Assembly: GCF_016802725.1 (NCBI RefSeq)
Contig: NC_052678.1
Span: 7,990,001-8,054,000 of the forward strand
Direction of reading: 5' to 3'
DNA from: Solenopsis invicta
Lineage: Eukaryota; Arthropoda; Insecta; Hymenoptera; Formicidae
DNA: 64,000 nucleotides
Shown: in pieces, positions 37,096 through 48,300 of the stretch
How the letters are laid out: each line of letters begins with the position of its first letter
Position numbering within the stretch: position 1 is the stretch's first letter
The notes under the pieces: generated by a model
What the model was told of the DNA's origin: nothing
The model's database searches: none
Seen by the model: only the letters and a program-made list of their open reading frames with translations
Translations under genes and position numbers: made by a program

Positions 37096-37203
37096 TTAAT
37101 TGTACGCCTCTCCATCTACTATGGTAGCCAGTTCGCTGGCTACCGCGGCTATGATCTCGGTATCCTGATTCTGCCGTTGGCAGTCCCACCAGGCCGCATA
37201 TTG
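37096..37203 (-). CDS. Possible terminal coding exon
   Basis: On the minus strand a short open frame follows an AG (at 37204-37205) and ends in TAA at 37096-37098, giving 35 codons. The peptide starts QYAAWWDCQRQNQ, continues with an IIAAVASELATIV helix-like stretch and ends VDGEAYN. Third positions favour C or G, as expected for coding DNA in this kind of genome. Against it, the sequence before the AG is poor in pyrimidines, no polyadenylation signal is obvious, and the peptide matches no family I know. The hairpin at 37123-37144 lies within it and would partly explain the regular composition. Confidence 0.15.
   Translation of the reverse strand, partial: QYAAWWDCQRQNQDTEIIAAVASELATIVDGEAYN
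37123..37144. other. Hairpin, perfect 9-pair stem with TTCG loop
   Basis: GGTAGCCAG-TTCG-CTGGCTACC. UUCG is an exceptionally stable RNA tetraloop, although its most stable form is closed by a C-G pair. Here the + strand closing pair is G-C. On the minus strand the loop reads CGAA. Confidence 0.75.
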
Positions 37204-37500
37204 CTGCCATACCCACGTACACAGGCGAGAGTCCACACAACACACGATCACACACGTATGCCGTGTGCATACATACGCGTACGTGCGCTTCGTTCTCAGC
37301 TGGCACGAGGACAGATTAGTTTGCAAACAATTTCATTTCTGTTGCTGTCGGCCATTCAGCGAGGTCGGGTGGAAGGAAGAGGGAAACTAGCGAGTAGCAA
37401 GGGCTGCCGGAGGGGGGCACGGGAAATTCATGTACACGAGCGAGTACATGTTGCGCGCAAGAGAGAGAGAGAGAGGTAAAGGGTAGATGAAAAGCAGCGT

Positions 37501-37515
37501 GGGAGGGAGGGAGGG
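37501..37515 (+). other. G-quadruplex motif
   Basis: GGGAGGGAGGGAGGG: four G3 tracts with single-base A loops, a canonical intramolecular quadruplex pattern on the + strand. Confidence 0.8.
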
Positions 37516-38456
37516 AGAGTTGGAGAGGGGGGAGAGTCCATGGAAATCGGCAGATGAAATTTACATACATCATACGATTTACGCAAGGATGTAAAACGTT
37601 TGCAGCGGAAGCGAGCGGCCAGTTTCGTCGGGGTTGTGAAAAAGGGTAGGAGAAAAGAGTTGAATAACACCGCTACAAAGTGCTTCAAGATTCTCGACGA
37701 TAGTAACGGGCGAGTTGTTGCGCTTTATTAAGAACTGTGTTGATGCAAAGCGATTTACACGCGAGAGGGTTCATTAAGTTTATTATAATACTACCGCATG
37801 CAACGTGCGCGCGGGGATTCAGTTGGTAATTAATCCTTTCAGTCGCGGGAACATTTTATATACGATCTTTGTCCGTACGTAAGTGCGTTTAATCTTTGTT
37901 GAAGATTTCGCTAAACAACGTTATTAGTCTGCCGGTCCGTATCACTAACGCTTATATGCTTCGTCTCTAGCGAAGATTCATTACTGGCATTTGTTTTAAA
38001 TGCAATGTTTCTTCTTGTTTTAATTAATTTAGAAATTGCGCGGGAGATTACATAAACGTGTGCTGCTGCCAGTCTCAACTTTCACGTTCACCCTTCGCGA
38101 ATGATTCAATTCACGCAAACATTCCGCAAAATTAATAAGCTACTTCCCGTAGGGAGATATTACCGCGCTTGTTTATCGAATATTCCGAGTTGGAATTATT
38201 TTGCGTACAATAATATCGTTCCGCGCCGGAAAGTTGAGGAACGTCCGTGGTGCACGGGAGCGCACTAATACTCGCGTTTCCGCGCAAGCAGAATAGGCGA
38301 GGGATCCCGCAAAAAGCGAAGGGAAGCCTGTCGCGAGGAGCGATTTCCCAGGGAAATTGAGTCGACGGCGTGGTACGCGTCCGCGGATGAAAAAGTTGTT
38401 CGGGAAAGGTTACATAACCGACACTCGCCGGCGGTCGTTTCCCTCTCGCGCGTCTG

Positions 38457-38484
38457 TAGCGGCGGCGGCGGCGGCGGCGACGGA
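38457..38484 (+). repeat. GGC trinucleotide run
   Basis: TAGCGGCGGCGGCGGCGGCG-type run followed by ACGGAGGAGG. Confidence 0.9.
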
Positions 38485-38569
38485 GGAGGTGCAAAAATCC
38501 GCCCAACTCTGCCAATGCGCGGCGGTAGCGGAGCGGGTGGGCTTGATTTATGATGATGGCGCGTGTTGC

Positions 38570-38587
38570 GCCGGACAATTGTCCGGC
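38570..38587. other. 18-base perfect palindrome
   Basis: GCCGGACAATTGTCCGGC is fully self-complementary with no spacer. It could bind a dimeric protein, but no known site is recognised. Confidence 0.85.
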
Positions 38588-39457
38588 CCCGGTTGGCCGT
38601 AAGACGAGAAGTGTAATTTATCGCGGCGACAAAGGGATCGGGGAAGTGGGCCGTTTGCCGATCGAAGAACCGGCGATTCGTGGGAGAGATTTAGTGCCGT
38701 AATATGTTTGTTTAAATTCTCGGGGCGCCCAACTTCTCATCGCGCCTCCTCTCGTTTCGTGTTCGCGGAAAATCGCACTCGTCTGACCCTTGAATACCGT
38801 TACTACTGCTACCGCTATTCTTTTACTATCTCTCTTTCTTTCTCTCTCTTTCTCTTCTATCACTGTTATCATTTTGCAATGCTAAATTACAATTTATTAA
38901 AAGATTTAAGTCTACAGTGAATTAAAATGAAATCAGTTTACACGCTATCTATTAGGAGTCTCTGGATTAGATATTATGCGTATGGAAGTACTCACGCGTG
39001 GAAGTTTTGATTTGCGTTCGATCATGTTGAATCCTGTCGGATCGCGTCGGTGTAACGGACAGTGTCGATAAGCGTTGCATGTAGTATGTATATGGGTTTT
39101 ATTTGACGTCGGGGCTACGTCAAAGTTCCGAGGAAGTTTTACACTTTTGGTACTCCCGTGTCCGTCTAACTTTGCTTCGACGGCTACGTTGAAACGTCGC
39201 CGTCATTGTGAAACGCTACTGAGGGCTGACGTCGGGACTCCTCAGGTGTGACCAGGTAACTCCTCAGAGACTGACTTGCCGGAACTGTCGCGACCGGGGT
39301 GTGTGGCCGGCGAGATCAATTTGATAAACGTCAGTGGGACGAGAGCACCTGCGAGAAAGAAACATGGAACTTTACGGATTTCATCATTATTTATTCCCGT
39401 TTCTAGTTCTCCTTGCACGATATGTACGCGCTCTTCAACCTGTAAATAACTAATAGG

Positions 39458-39890
39458 CTACACGATCAATAATACTGGCAGTACTAACAAATACTGACGA
39501 TATTATTGCTCTTGTGCGATCAATATCAATAAATTGATGTAAAATATATTGATTAATTTTTTTAATTTGCAGCAATAATCTTGATGGGTTGAAAAATATT
39601 GAAGTATACGCTGTTGGAAAATTTGTGTACTTTTGTGAAAAAATCTGCCGATTAAAGCTTTTGCGTTAAGTAATGAACGTATTCACGTGTAAATTCAACA
39701 CGTGTCTGCTATGTTAACTGAACTTAACAGATATAAGATGTCTAATTGTGAAAGTGATTTTAAAAAAATATGTTAAAGTAACGCAAAGTTTCGAGTGGAC
39801 ATTTTGGGACATGTGATTTACGTTAAACTTAACACAATTTTTTCAACTGTGTACTGTCAGTATTATTGATTAACATTATTGATCGTGTAA
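39458..39890. mobile_element. Nested inverted-repeat elements
   Basis: The outer pair is CTACACGATCAATAATACTG at 39458 and its inverted counterparts CAGTATTATTGAT and ATTATTGATCGTGTAA at 39859-39890. The right side has the ATTATTGAT block twice. The inner pair is AGTATACGCTGTTGGAAAAT at 39603-39629 against AACACAATTTTTTCAACTGT at 39831-39855. The left outer arm is itself a hairpin (CAATAATACTGGCAGTA / TACTGACGATATTATTG). One reading is a younger element inserted inside an older palindromic element. The inner end TACACAGTTGAAAAAATTG resembles the family A end TACACTGTTAAAAATG. It is non-coding. Confidence 0.7.
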
Positions 39891-42800
39891 GGTCGTGATA
39901 AGACATAATATAAAAAATATAGCAGGAAGGGACGTCGAACTTTGTGGATTTTGTCACTCTTTCTTACACGCAGAGAGCGACAATAATTCTGCAAAGTGAG
40001 CGAATTTGGCGCTGTTCCGGAAAGAACTACGGGACGGAACGATGTCCCCGTCGCGAAATAACCGCAAGTGTTGCGCAAGTGCCGGCGCGATACGAAGCTT
40101 TACTTAGCGGTATACACAAGGAGGGAAAATATTTCTTCCAAGCTCACGTAGAGCGCGGCCTGTTATCTCGTCCCTCCGCAGAATATTACGGGTATCGTTC
40201 CGCGTAGTGACTCGACTTTCTCCTCCTCCTTCTCCTCCTCCACCGTGCTCCAATTACCTACCTAGCTTCCCCGTCTCTTTTTCCCCTCTGCCCTCTCGCT
40301 TTCCGCCCGTGTAAATCCGACGCTGTCCGGACGAAATTCATCAACCCTCCGCGTAGAGCGGTAGAGAGAGAAAGAGAGAGGAAAGCCCGACCCCAGTCTC
40401 TGCATCCTCCCCGTCGCGCGAGGTAGAGAGGGAGGGAGGGGTCCGCATTCCTCGGCTTGTACAGGAAGCACGCACACGTACCGTGCATAAAACCGGGCGG
40501 CGGCAGCCGCCACCGAGGGTCGGTGAGTGGTGGTGTGGTTTCGTGTCCGTCGTGTTCAACGGCTTCCGTCGTTGCATGCCACGCACGAGATTCCGAAAGT
40601 ACTGGTCAGCCGTGTTTCACGTCGCGACGCTTTGCTGACAGTGTGCCGCGGCAATGCCCAGTTATTTCTCCCCTGTTTTTTTCCCCTGATTCCGTCGCGA
40701 ATTACACCTGGGGAATGTTTGTCGGACGCGTGAGAGGTGACCAAGCAGAATTTCGTTGCGATTTTTTTGTATTTTTTTTCTTTTTTCAACGAAAGACTAG
40801 GAGTAAAACTGTGGAGATGAAAAGAATGACTCGTTTCGCGGCGTAATGCAGTCTTTTTGTACGCGCAGAGAAACCTCGAGCTCCGTGTAACTGCAAATGG
40901 AAATTCGCACGCGCGGAGGGAAAAGTTTCGGAATTCATTATACTGGGTATCGGGACAACGGGGTGGGACACGTTATCGCGATATCGTGTTTATCGGTAAT
41001 AGAAAATCTCTGTCTCGCGTACGCACGAAAGGGGAGCGGCGTCACGCGTACGCGCGCGGGAAAAAAGGCGCGTGACATCGGGCGGGCGAGTCGTCGCGTT
41101 TTCTTCGCGTTGCCAACCCCTTGGCTTTTAAAGGGCCGCCGCGCCGCGTACGAGGGGACGGAAAAAAAAGGAGCGGAAAAGGGCATTTAAGAACGAACGT
41201 GGATCTATACCCTGAATAACACAAAGACCCCTGATGGCAGCAGCGGAGTTCCGTTCCCCGAGCACTGCAGTTTTGTGGTGCGGACTTAATGGCGTAGATA
41301 GCCACTCTCGCCGCGCCCGCGCGACCCACCTTCCTCTCTTTTACCTCTTCCACTTGGTTCTCGAGAATCGTACTCTTTCTTCGCGCGGAAACGCGATTGG
41401 GTCGGAGCCACCGTTCTCGAAATGTTCGCAGCTTCCGTAGCAGTCGTGTTCGGCTCGTTCGTCGTCCCTTCGACGAACGTCTTAAAACAATTTTACCGGC
41501 AGCACTTCGGCTCTCTTTTGTGTGCGCTAGATTAGATATCCTTCCGAGTGGATGATAAGTACAATTAATTAATTCGAATTGCGGGGGCGCAAACTACAAT
41601 CGCGGGATAATCCGATAATTCCGACGAACGCGACTCTGCCGGAGGAGCTAGCGAAATACATTACAAATTTATCGCGTTACAGTAAAGTAACAATTCTCAG
41701 TACGAGAAGACGCGTGAGCTAATTTTATCTTTATAAAATATTCTTTAGGAAGTTGTAAATATCTTATGATTCCGTAGCTTGACCTATCTTCTCCGAAAAA
41801 TTCACTTCGCAACTTTGCAAGCGCCATAAATTTTCCTTCACTAAAAACGATAACGCAGTAATCTATCAGAAACTTTGAGACGAGCACAAAATTTCGCTTA
41901 TTAAAATTAAAAAAGTTAGATTGAACATTATGTAGGTATATCTAGTTTTCATTGGCCATCAACGCTTTGGAATCAATGTATACACAATAATTATGCAATG
42001 TTACGTAACACGTAATTACACTTGGGTTTATAATTGAAATTAATTTGTATCAAAATTTTATCGCTGTTCACGCGATACAAAATTTATGTAACGCGGCCAA
42101 TGGAATATACATATTATTGAGGACGGATTGGAGATAGTTTCGCGGATTCAATCGTAGCATATCGATCTATCGCTTGGTAGATGCTGACCTCCCTAATGGG
42201 GACGGTCGCTAATCGGCTCATCACGCGTCGGTTTCTCATGGTAATATATGATGGACAAAATGCCGTCCGGCCTGTCTGTTAGCGTAACAACGGCATTACC
42301 ACGCGCATATACGTACGGCGTTTGTATCGGAATCAATACGATGCCGTGCAATGGCAGTAACAGCGCAAAGCGGCCGTTACTGAAATCTGCGCGTTACAAG
42401 ATACATTATTCTCGATAACAGGGCGAATAACCCGCGGCTCGTGATTGTTCCTTTCTACGCGATCTAGCGCGGCGCGATCGCGGAGAAAAAAGAAGAGGAG
42501 AAATCACATCTCGATCGCGGAACGATGAACGGAGTAACATCTGCAGCGAATGCTGTCACGGGTTACGTATCTCTAGTTCGCGTTCTTCGAGAAGAACGGC
42601 ACGTAATAAATATGCATTTATGAATAAATGATTTTCACCGAAGGAGCCGAACGAGCGTTGCATTTTTCATCGGAGGGAAATTAATTGCTCTCATCTCTCT
42701 CGATGTAGTTTCTTTTCTACATCTTTGCTCATTAACGCTCGTTTATTAACGATAATTAACTGTGAATCGTGTTCACGATAGTCCTCTCCCGTAATTCCTA

Positions 42801-43051
42801 ACGCGCGCAGTCTTACTTCATTAGTCGAGTCGTATCAAACACAAGCCCGATCGTACCACTCATTATGGGGAACGCCGCGCTCGTTACCGTATACAACGCC
42901 GGTATATACCCGGAATCGATGCATGCGACGACGGAACGCACAGCGGCAACACAGTGGCGCAAATCAGCCGGTCTAACCCCGACGGCGTCGCCGTCAGCGC
43001 ATCGCTGCACGAAGTGCATTATTATCAGCATTAAAGCCGCTTGAGAGGGAA

Positions 43052-43055
<4 letters not shown>
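39891..43055. other. CpG-rich block, no proven gene
   Basis: CpG-rich at 40.2-41.5 kb with purine-rich patches. A TATA-like GCATAAAAC at 40483 is followed by a good donor GTGAGT at 40523, but this is only suggestive. A hairpin lies at 41456. AT-rich DNA follows at 41.7-42.1 kb. No recognised domain is present in any frame. Confidence 0.4.
41456..41479. other. Hairpin, perfect 9-pair stem
   Basis: CGTTCGTCG and CGACGAACG around the loop TCCCTT. Confidence 0.7.

Positions 43056-43106
<51 letters not shown>
43056..43106 (+). repeat. Perfect (AG)25 microsatellite
   Basis: A 51-base uninterrupted AG array inside a longer purine-rich stretch. It produces spurious serine/leucine and arginine/glutamate frames on both strands (222 and 137 codons), which should be ignored. 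Confidence 0.98.
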
Positions 43107-43110
<4 letters not shown>

Positions 43111-45103
43111 AGTGTGCGGTAATGGGTGTACTCGGTGGTGCCTCTCTGTCGTGTCTTTGTCGGGCACACGCGTGTACTCGCTGGAGCCCTTGCTGGAGGG
43201 AGAGATCGTCGCTTTCCGTCGTCTCCTCTTCTTCTCCCGTGCCCCTTTTTTTCGCCGCGCCGTCTCGACGCCTCCTCTTTCAGCCGACCCACACCCGTTG
43301 CCTTCTCTGCGCGACGACGGCGGTGGTTGCGAATGTGTGCCGGCTCTTTTTCTCTTTCTCCCATATGTGCCTTCTCGTTGGAATCCATCCCTCTGTTGGG
43401 ATAACCATCACAGAGGAATTTTATAGGAGCCGTCCGTTGCTCGTTGCTCATTAAAGCATTTAGTGTCTCCGTCTGGCGCAATAATTCAACTCGCCTTTAT
43501 CCTATCTGCTTCCATTTTTCTTCTTTGCGCTGCGTTTCCATGCGTGGAATCTATATAGATTCGGTCGCGGCAGCTCGCGTGGAACCCAGTAGCGGATCAC
43601 TTATCAATATCAAATCGTGCATTAGTTATTCATATATTTTTAATTTATTATTGATTTATATATAAAGACATGTAATTTAAAATATTTACATTCGAACAAA
43701 CGTAAATAATATATTTCTGCGTAATTGGTAAAAAAAAAATATATATAAATTTGATTTTATATAAATGCATCTGTAATTTATTTTTTATGCCTCTGTCTTG
43801 TTATTAAGATTAAATTTTTTGTAATTTTATTTGCCATAGTTTATTATCAGCCTTTTAGCGTGGATTATTCTCTTTTCTATGCTTTGAGATAATGCGTGTT
43901 TCGGTCGAGTTACGTAGTGACAGAGTTAGCACGAAAGCAATATTCGCCCAAACGCTTTTTGTTAGTGACCCAATTAATTAAAATATACAGCTTCGCCGGT
44001 GGTAATTGCAGGCACAATTTTGCAAGCTTTTAACAACATGCAGCGCGACAGTAATAACGCAATAAAGACATAATACGAGTTTGTTTTTGCAGCGAAAACG
44101 ATTATTTTGTTTAATTATTACGGCACTCATTTATCTCGGGCATATATTATTAATATATTATCAATAATCCCACATATGGCGGACGTATTGTTTCACCGCA
44201 GACGTGCGGTGTGCTGGAGCGAATTTAAATTTATGTGACTAAATATGTCGAGACGCGAACTATGCGTAACATAATTATTGCGAAATTGTTACGAGTCGGT
44301 AATACGGTTAACAGCCGGAGGATGGCGATATCTTGGTGTGCCTTTGCTCTCGACGGAACAGATTTTATCGTCTCCGAATGACAAGCCGACAGTTTGGCGA
44401 CGGAATATTACGACCGAGGAACTCATAAAATGGCATAAAACGGATTCCGGAAACCGTTGTTCCCGCGGTGGACAGTAGACGCACGTATACATGCATTCGT
44501 GATCCGGATGCAGCGAGGTCTGCAATAATAGTAACGAGAATTGGGAAAGATTGATTGCTGCTTTTCTCATATTTTTTTTTCAGTTTCTTCATCATTTTTT
44601 GGCTGTTAACGTTGTACAGATAACATACGAGTGAATGGCACTCGAGCATTAAACACGCTGCTTTCAAGCTGTTTCGATCGCGATGCAACGTGTTTCTTCC
44701 CATTCATTTCATTTAACGCAAGATGTAGCACGTGATTTACGTAGCGTGCGATGATTTCACATTAGAATAACAAAATGTATATCATCCGACGATTCAATAT
44801 CCCGTGGGCGGACAGAGAAACGTTCATTGTTTTGTTAATAAAACGTCTGGGAGGCTCAGCGTCTGTTGCGCGATTCAGGCGTATCAATGGGAGTAAATTG
44901 AGTGGAAGGGAAAAAAGCAGTGAAATTCGAGAGTTAAGTTACGGTCGCATTGTGGCTCGCTTAACCCCCATCCGAGAAGGGACGCGCTTTGCATTGTCTG
45001 TCTCCCCTCGCCGCCGGCGCGGCGCTCGGACCCCTCCGTGTCGCGCATGTTACACATAAAAGGTTTCTCTCCTTTTTTTTGGCCTTCGCGGTCATCCCGT
45101 CAG
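43107..45103. other. No gene seen
   Basis: CpG-rich to 43.4 kb, AT-rich at 43.6-44.2 kb, then mixed. A strong acceptor-like string (CTCATATTTTTTTTTCAG) ends at 44583, but all frames after it close within about 17 codons. Confidence 0.4.
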
Positions 45104-45307
45104 GCTGACAGGTCGCTGGCCGATCCAGGCGCAGTATCACGCCAAGCTGATCGACGTTTGATAACTCGAAATACCCTGGCGAAACCCAGAAAAGCCATTT
45201 TATCGAATTGGATAGCTATGCTCGCACGTTTCCCAGGGGCCTCCAGTCTGTCGCAAGAAAACGTGCTGAAGGCGATATATCGCCGACTCGCTGGAAAAAC
45301 TCACTAA
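45104..45307 (+). CDS. Possible terminal coding exon ending at a hairpin
   Basis: A pyrimidine tract (TTTCTCTCCTTTTTTTT, 45064-45080) and an AG at 45102-45103 precede an open frame of 67 codons ending in TAA at 45305-45307. The peptide starts ADRSLADPGAVSRQADRR and ends ENVLKAIYRRLAGKTH. It is basic and probably helical, with an SNWIAMLARF segment. The frame is also open upstream to an ATG at 45038. The stop codon lies inside a 15-pair hairpin. There is no recognised family, no nearby AATAAA, and the length is within chance expectation. Confidence 0.15.
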   Translation, partial: ADRSLADPGAVSRQADRRLITRNTLAKPRKAILSNWIAMLARFPGASSLSQENVLKAIYRRLAGKTH

Positions 45308-45337
45308 GTCAATGTGTAGGACATATTGACTTAGTGA
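45301..45337. other. Hairpin, 15-pair stem
   Basis: TCACTAAGTCAATGT pairs with ACATATTGACTTAGTGA minus its first two bases (one G-T pair) around the loop GTAGGAC. Thirteen pairs (TCACTAAGTCAAT / ATTGACTTAGTGA) are perfect. This is longer than expected by chance in 64 kb. Confidence 0.8.
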
Positions 45338-48300
45338 CTCTCCTCGCGACACGTTGGTGGGTATAAATGTGCTTTCTCGTGTGCTCTTTACTAGTAATTG
45401 AGATTAATAGTCAATTTGTATAAGAGAAAAACGTTCCGCCAGCCTGTCTTTTCCGATATATTATCGAGATGGTCTACGACGTGCACTTACGTCGGCATAT
45501 AATCTACCCAAATTCCACTCGAACGAGAAAATTTAGCCTAGTGAAATTAAACGGGTTCAGGTCTCAATGGATGAACAACTTCGTCGATACGGTTCGTTTG
45601 TTCCGGATCGGAGTATTCTTGATAAGCACGAGGCTGGAAGAGCGGAAAGTGAAGCAAGATATCTAACGGCATCCGATAATAGAGATGTGACTATACCTAC
45701 CAAGCCACTAACCCCCGTTCTAATTAAGCCCGGCTAACCTGCGAGTTAGGATTATTACTTGGTGGATATACAGGAAGAGGAAGAGAGAGAGGGGGGGGGC
45801 GGAGGGAGAGAAGAGAGAACTAGACGTACACGTATTCCCCACGTATATGCTATCAGCGCGCGATGTGTTGGTGGATGCAACGGTGCGCGCTCGTAAGTTA
45901 GCGAGAAAGAACCCGGGGTGTCGTCTGGCGTGGCGCCAACTATCCGCTTCCGTTATCGTTCCTGCGGGTGCCGCCGACAGGAATTCAACACACTCAGGCG
46001 TTGTGGGGAGCTCGGCTCTCTTCAAAAATTTCTGTAGGCACCGATGTAAACCTGCTGTCCGACCGATTTAATATAACATGATCGATACTCTGTTACTACG
46101 CGTGCATAGCGATAAGCGATATCAAACGCTGAAACGCTGACGGAACTATGCGTCGCTAGATTACGCTGAATTATTCGCCTCTTCCCGCTTTTCTGCCATA
46201 AATGTTCATATCTCTTGGAGAAGGATTTCTTGGCGCTACGTTATCCTGTCATTAGGCGCGGCAATATTTTACACAGGGAACGGCAATTTTTTCTGAGAGG
46301 ATGGCTTATATAAGGAGAAGGTTAATGATATACTTTGAATTTAGGAATGCTGAATAAAATTTGCATGAGACATTCCTGAATGTCACACGTTGTGAATAAT
46401 TCTACGATTTACTTGCGGCGGGAGAAGTGGCTGATTCGATCGATCGACGTTGCCGTATAATGAGAGGGGTCACGAGCCATCAGCAGGCATTATGAAATGA
46501 ATGACGTTAATCATTATACCGAACGAATCCGAAATTCCGCCGCGTATATTTTGCAACGGAAAGCGTTTGATCAAATTTGAATTTATTATCGCGCGCCCCA
46601 GATAGCGGAAAAGATTTCAACCACAATTTTATTTGACCCACATTCTTCAAGAGATCTGGATTTCCACTTCTCAGGAATCTGAAAGATAAATCACTTCTGC
46701 ATCAAGTCAGATCATAATAGCGAAGTCAGATTCATGGCCGTTTTATGGCAGCGATGGATCTTAACTGAAAATTTGCACGGGGACGTGTAATGTATTTTCT
46801 ACACTTAATAGATTTATTATTGTTAATGGAAGACTTCAACACCATTAAAAGACGCGATTCTTCAACCAAGTCGCACAATTGAACGTTTACTTTGTCACAG
46901 AAAAGCTATTACATTTCAATATGAATAAAAAATTTACACTCCCATCTTTCCATTCGAGTTAGACAATTTCGTTATCTTTCCTACAAGCTAACGTCAACGT
47001 CAACGTCATTTGTACGTCATAGTACACTTTGTTCGCGATGGAAAACGGTTGGATATCGCCGTTCTTTGGACACGGTATCACGCTGCAGATTCACGAATCA
47101 ACCGCGCGGTGTGACGATACGTGAAAGCAATCCGAAAGTGAGAGATTTATGGCAAAGAAACGGCCACGTAAGAGAGCGAATCTCGAGCTGTGCGGCGGGA
47201 GGATCGAGAGATCTATGACCTCCCGCCTGGTTCTCGCACTTTGTCTCGCGTATGGTGCAGCGGATATAAACGCCACACTATGCTCTCGTGGACGCGGACA
47301 ATGGGACACCCGCTAGTTCCCGGCGGGATCACCCACTCGCGCGAGAAGAAATCCTAGGAAATCGGGAACGCGCTCTCCTGGACGATTTTTCTACGATCAC
47401 ATTGGACGTGACGACTCAGGACGTCCGTGTGTCCTGTGAAAATATGATATCGCGGAGTCGCAAACGTTGATTGGCGTTACCAACACTGTGCTGAGGAGTA
47501 AACGTGCTGATCATTTGGATTTCATGATCATTAGAGTTGACAGAGGATAAATCAGCTTATTATTGCACAGTAATTAAGATAATTTATGAGTTATTTAAAT
47601 CTAAAATGTTTAATCGCAATAAATTTTAAATTTCACTGTTGCTGTGACATAAAATATTCGTATACACAGCGTTACAACGAAATATGTAAAATCTCTCTCA
47701 TCGTTTCTGGTAGATATTTAACTTGAGTATACGTCAGTTAGAATCGCCTAAACCGGAGTTTCTTCTCTCTCGCGAAATGTTTTTCTCAGGATGTCGTCCG
47801 ACGTGTGCGCGCTCCGTCGCCGTGAAATATTAATCTTCGCGCTGAGGACCGGCGGAGGAGTACTAACAGGAATGCATGTAATATTTAATTACGTCACGAA
47901 TGTCACCGCCGCCGTAGGAAATGCAGATAAATTTACTGAGATTTCGCTAAAATTTTACTCGCCGGATTATCCGTGTTTTGCCGCGGCGGCGCGGCGGTTT
48001 CTTACCTGTGCCCCATCTATAAGCGTCAACTTATAATTGCCGCAAAGTCTTCAATTGATTCCGCATCTTGTGGTAAAGCAGAGACTTGTCGTCTCGCGAG
48101 CTTTGAATCAGCAAGCGATCAGCCGTCTTGTCTTCTCGTAAGATTCCCTCGAACAACATTTGTCGCCGAAACAACATTTGAATTTCGCGATGACGCTAAT
48201 TCTCGATCGCTTCGCCGACGGTATGCTAATTTGACCGGTGCTAACGTACACTTAGCTACCGCTCGAATTGAACCGGAAGTGGATCACGCTTTTGGCAAAC

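Larger units (their letters stand above)
35221..39457. other. CpG-rich stretch with short repeats, no proven gene
   Basis: Mostly CpG-rich. It holds a GAC trinucleotide run (35720-35768), hairpins at 36611 and 37123, a G-quadruplex motif at 37501, a GGC run at 38457 and an 18-base palindrome at 38570. A + strand frame at 36678-37034 contains a possible acceptor (TGCGTGCACAG ending at 36789) but no recognised domain. Confidence 0.4.

Noticed and set aside
42813..43481. 222-codon minus-strand frame and 137-codon plus-strand frame
   Set aside because: Both are produced by reading through the (AG)25 array.
44566..44640. Strong acceptor-like CATATTTTTTTTTCAG
   Set aside because: No frame stays open for more than about 17 codons afterwards and no donor follows in a sensible place.
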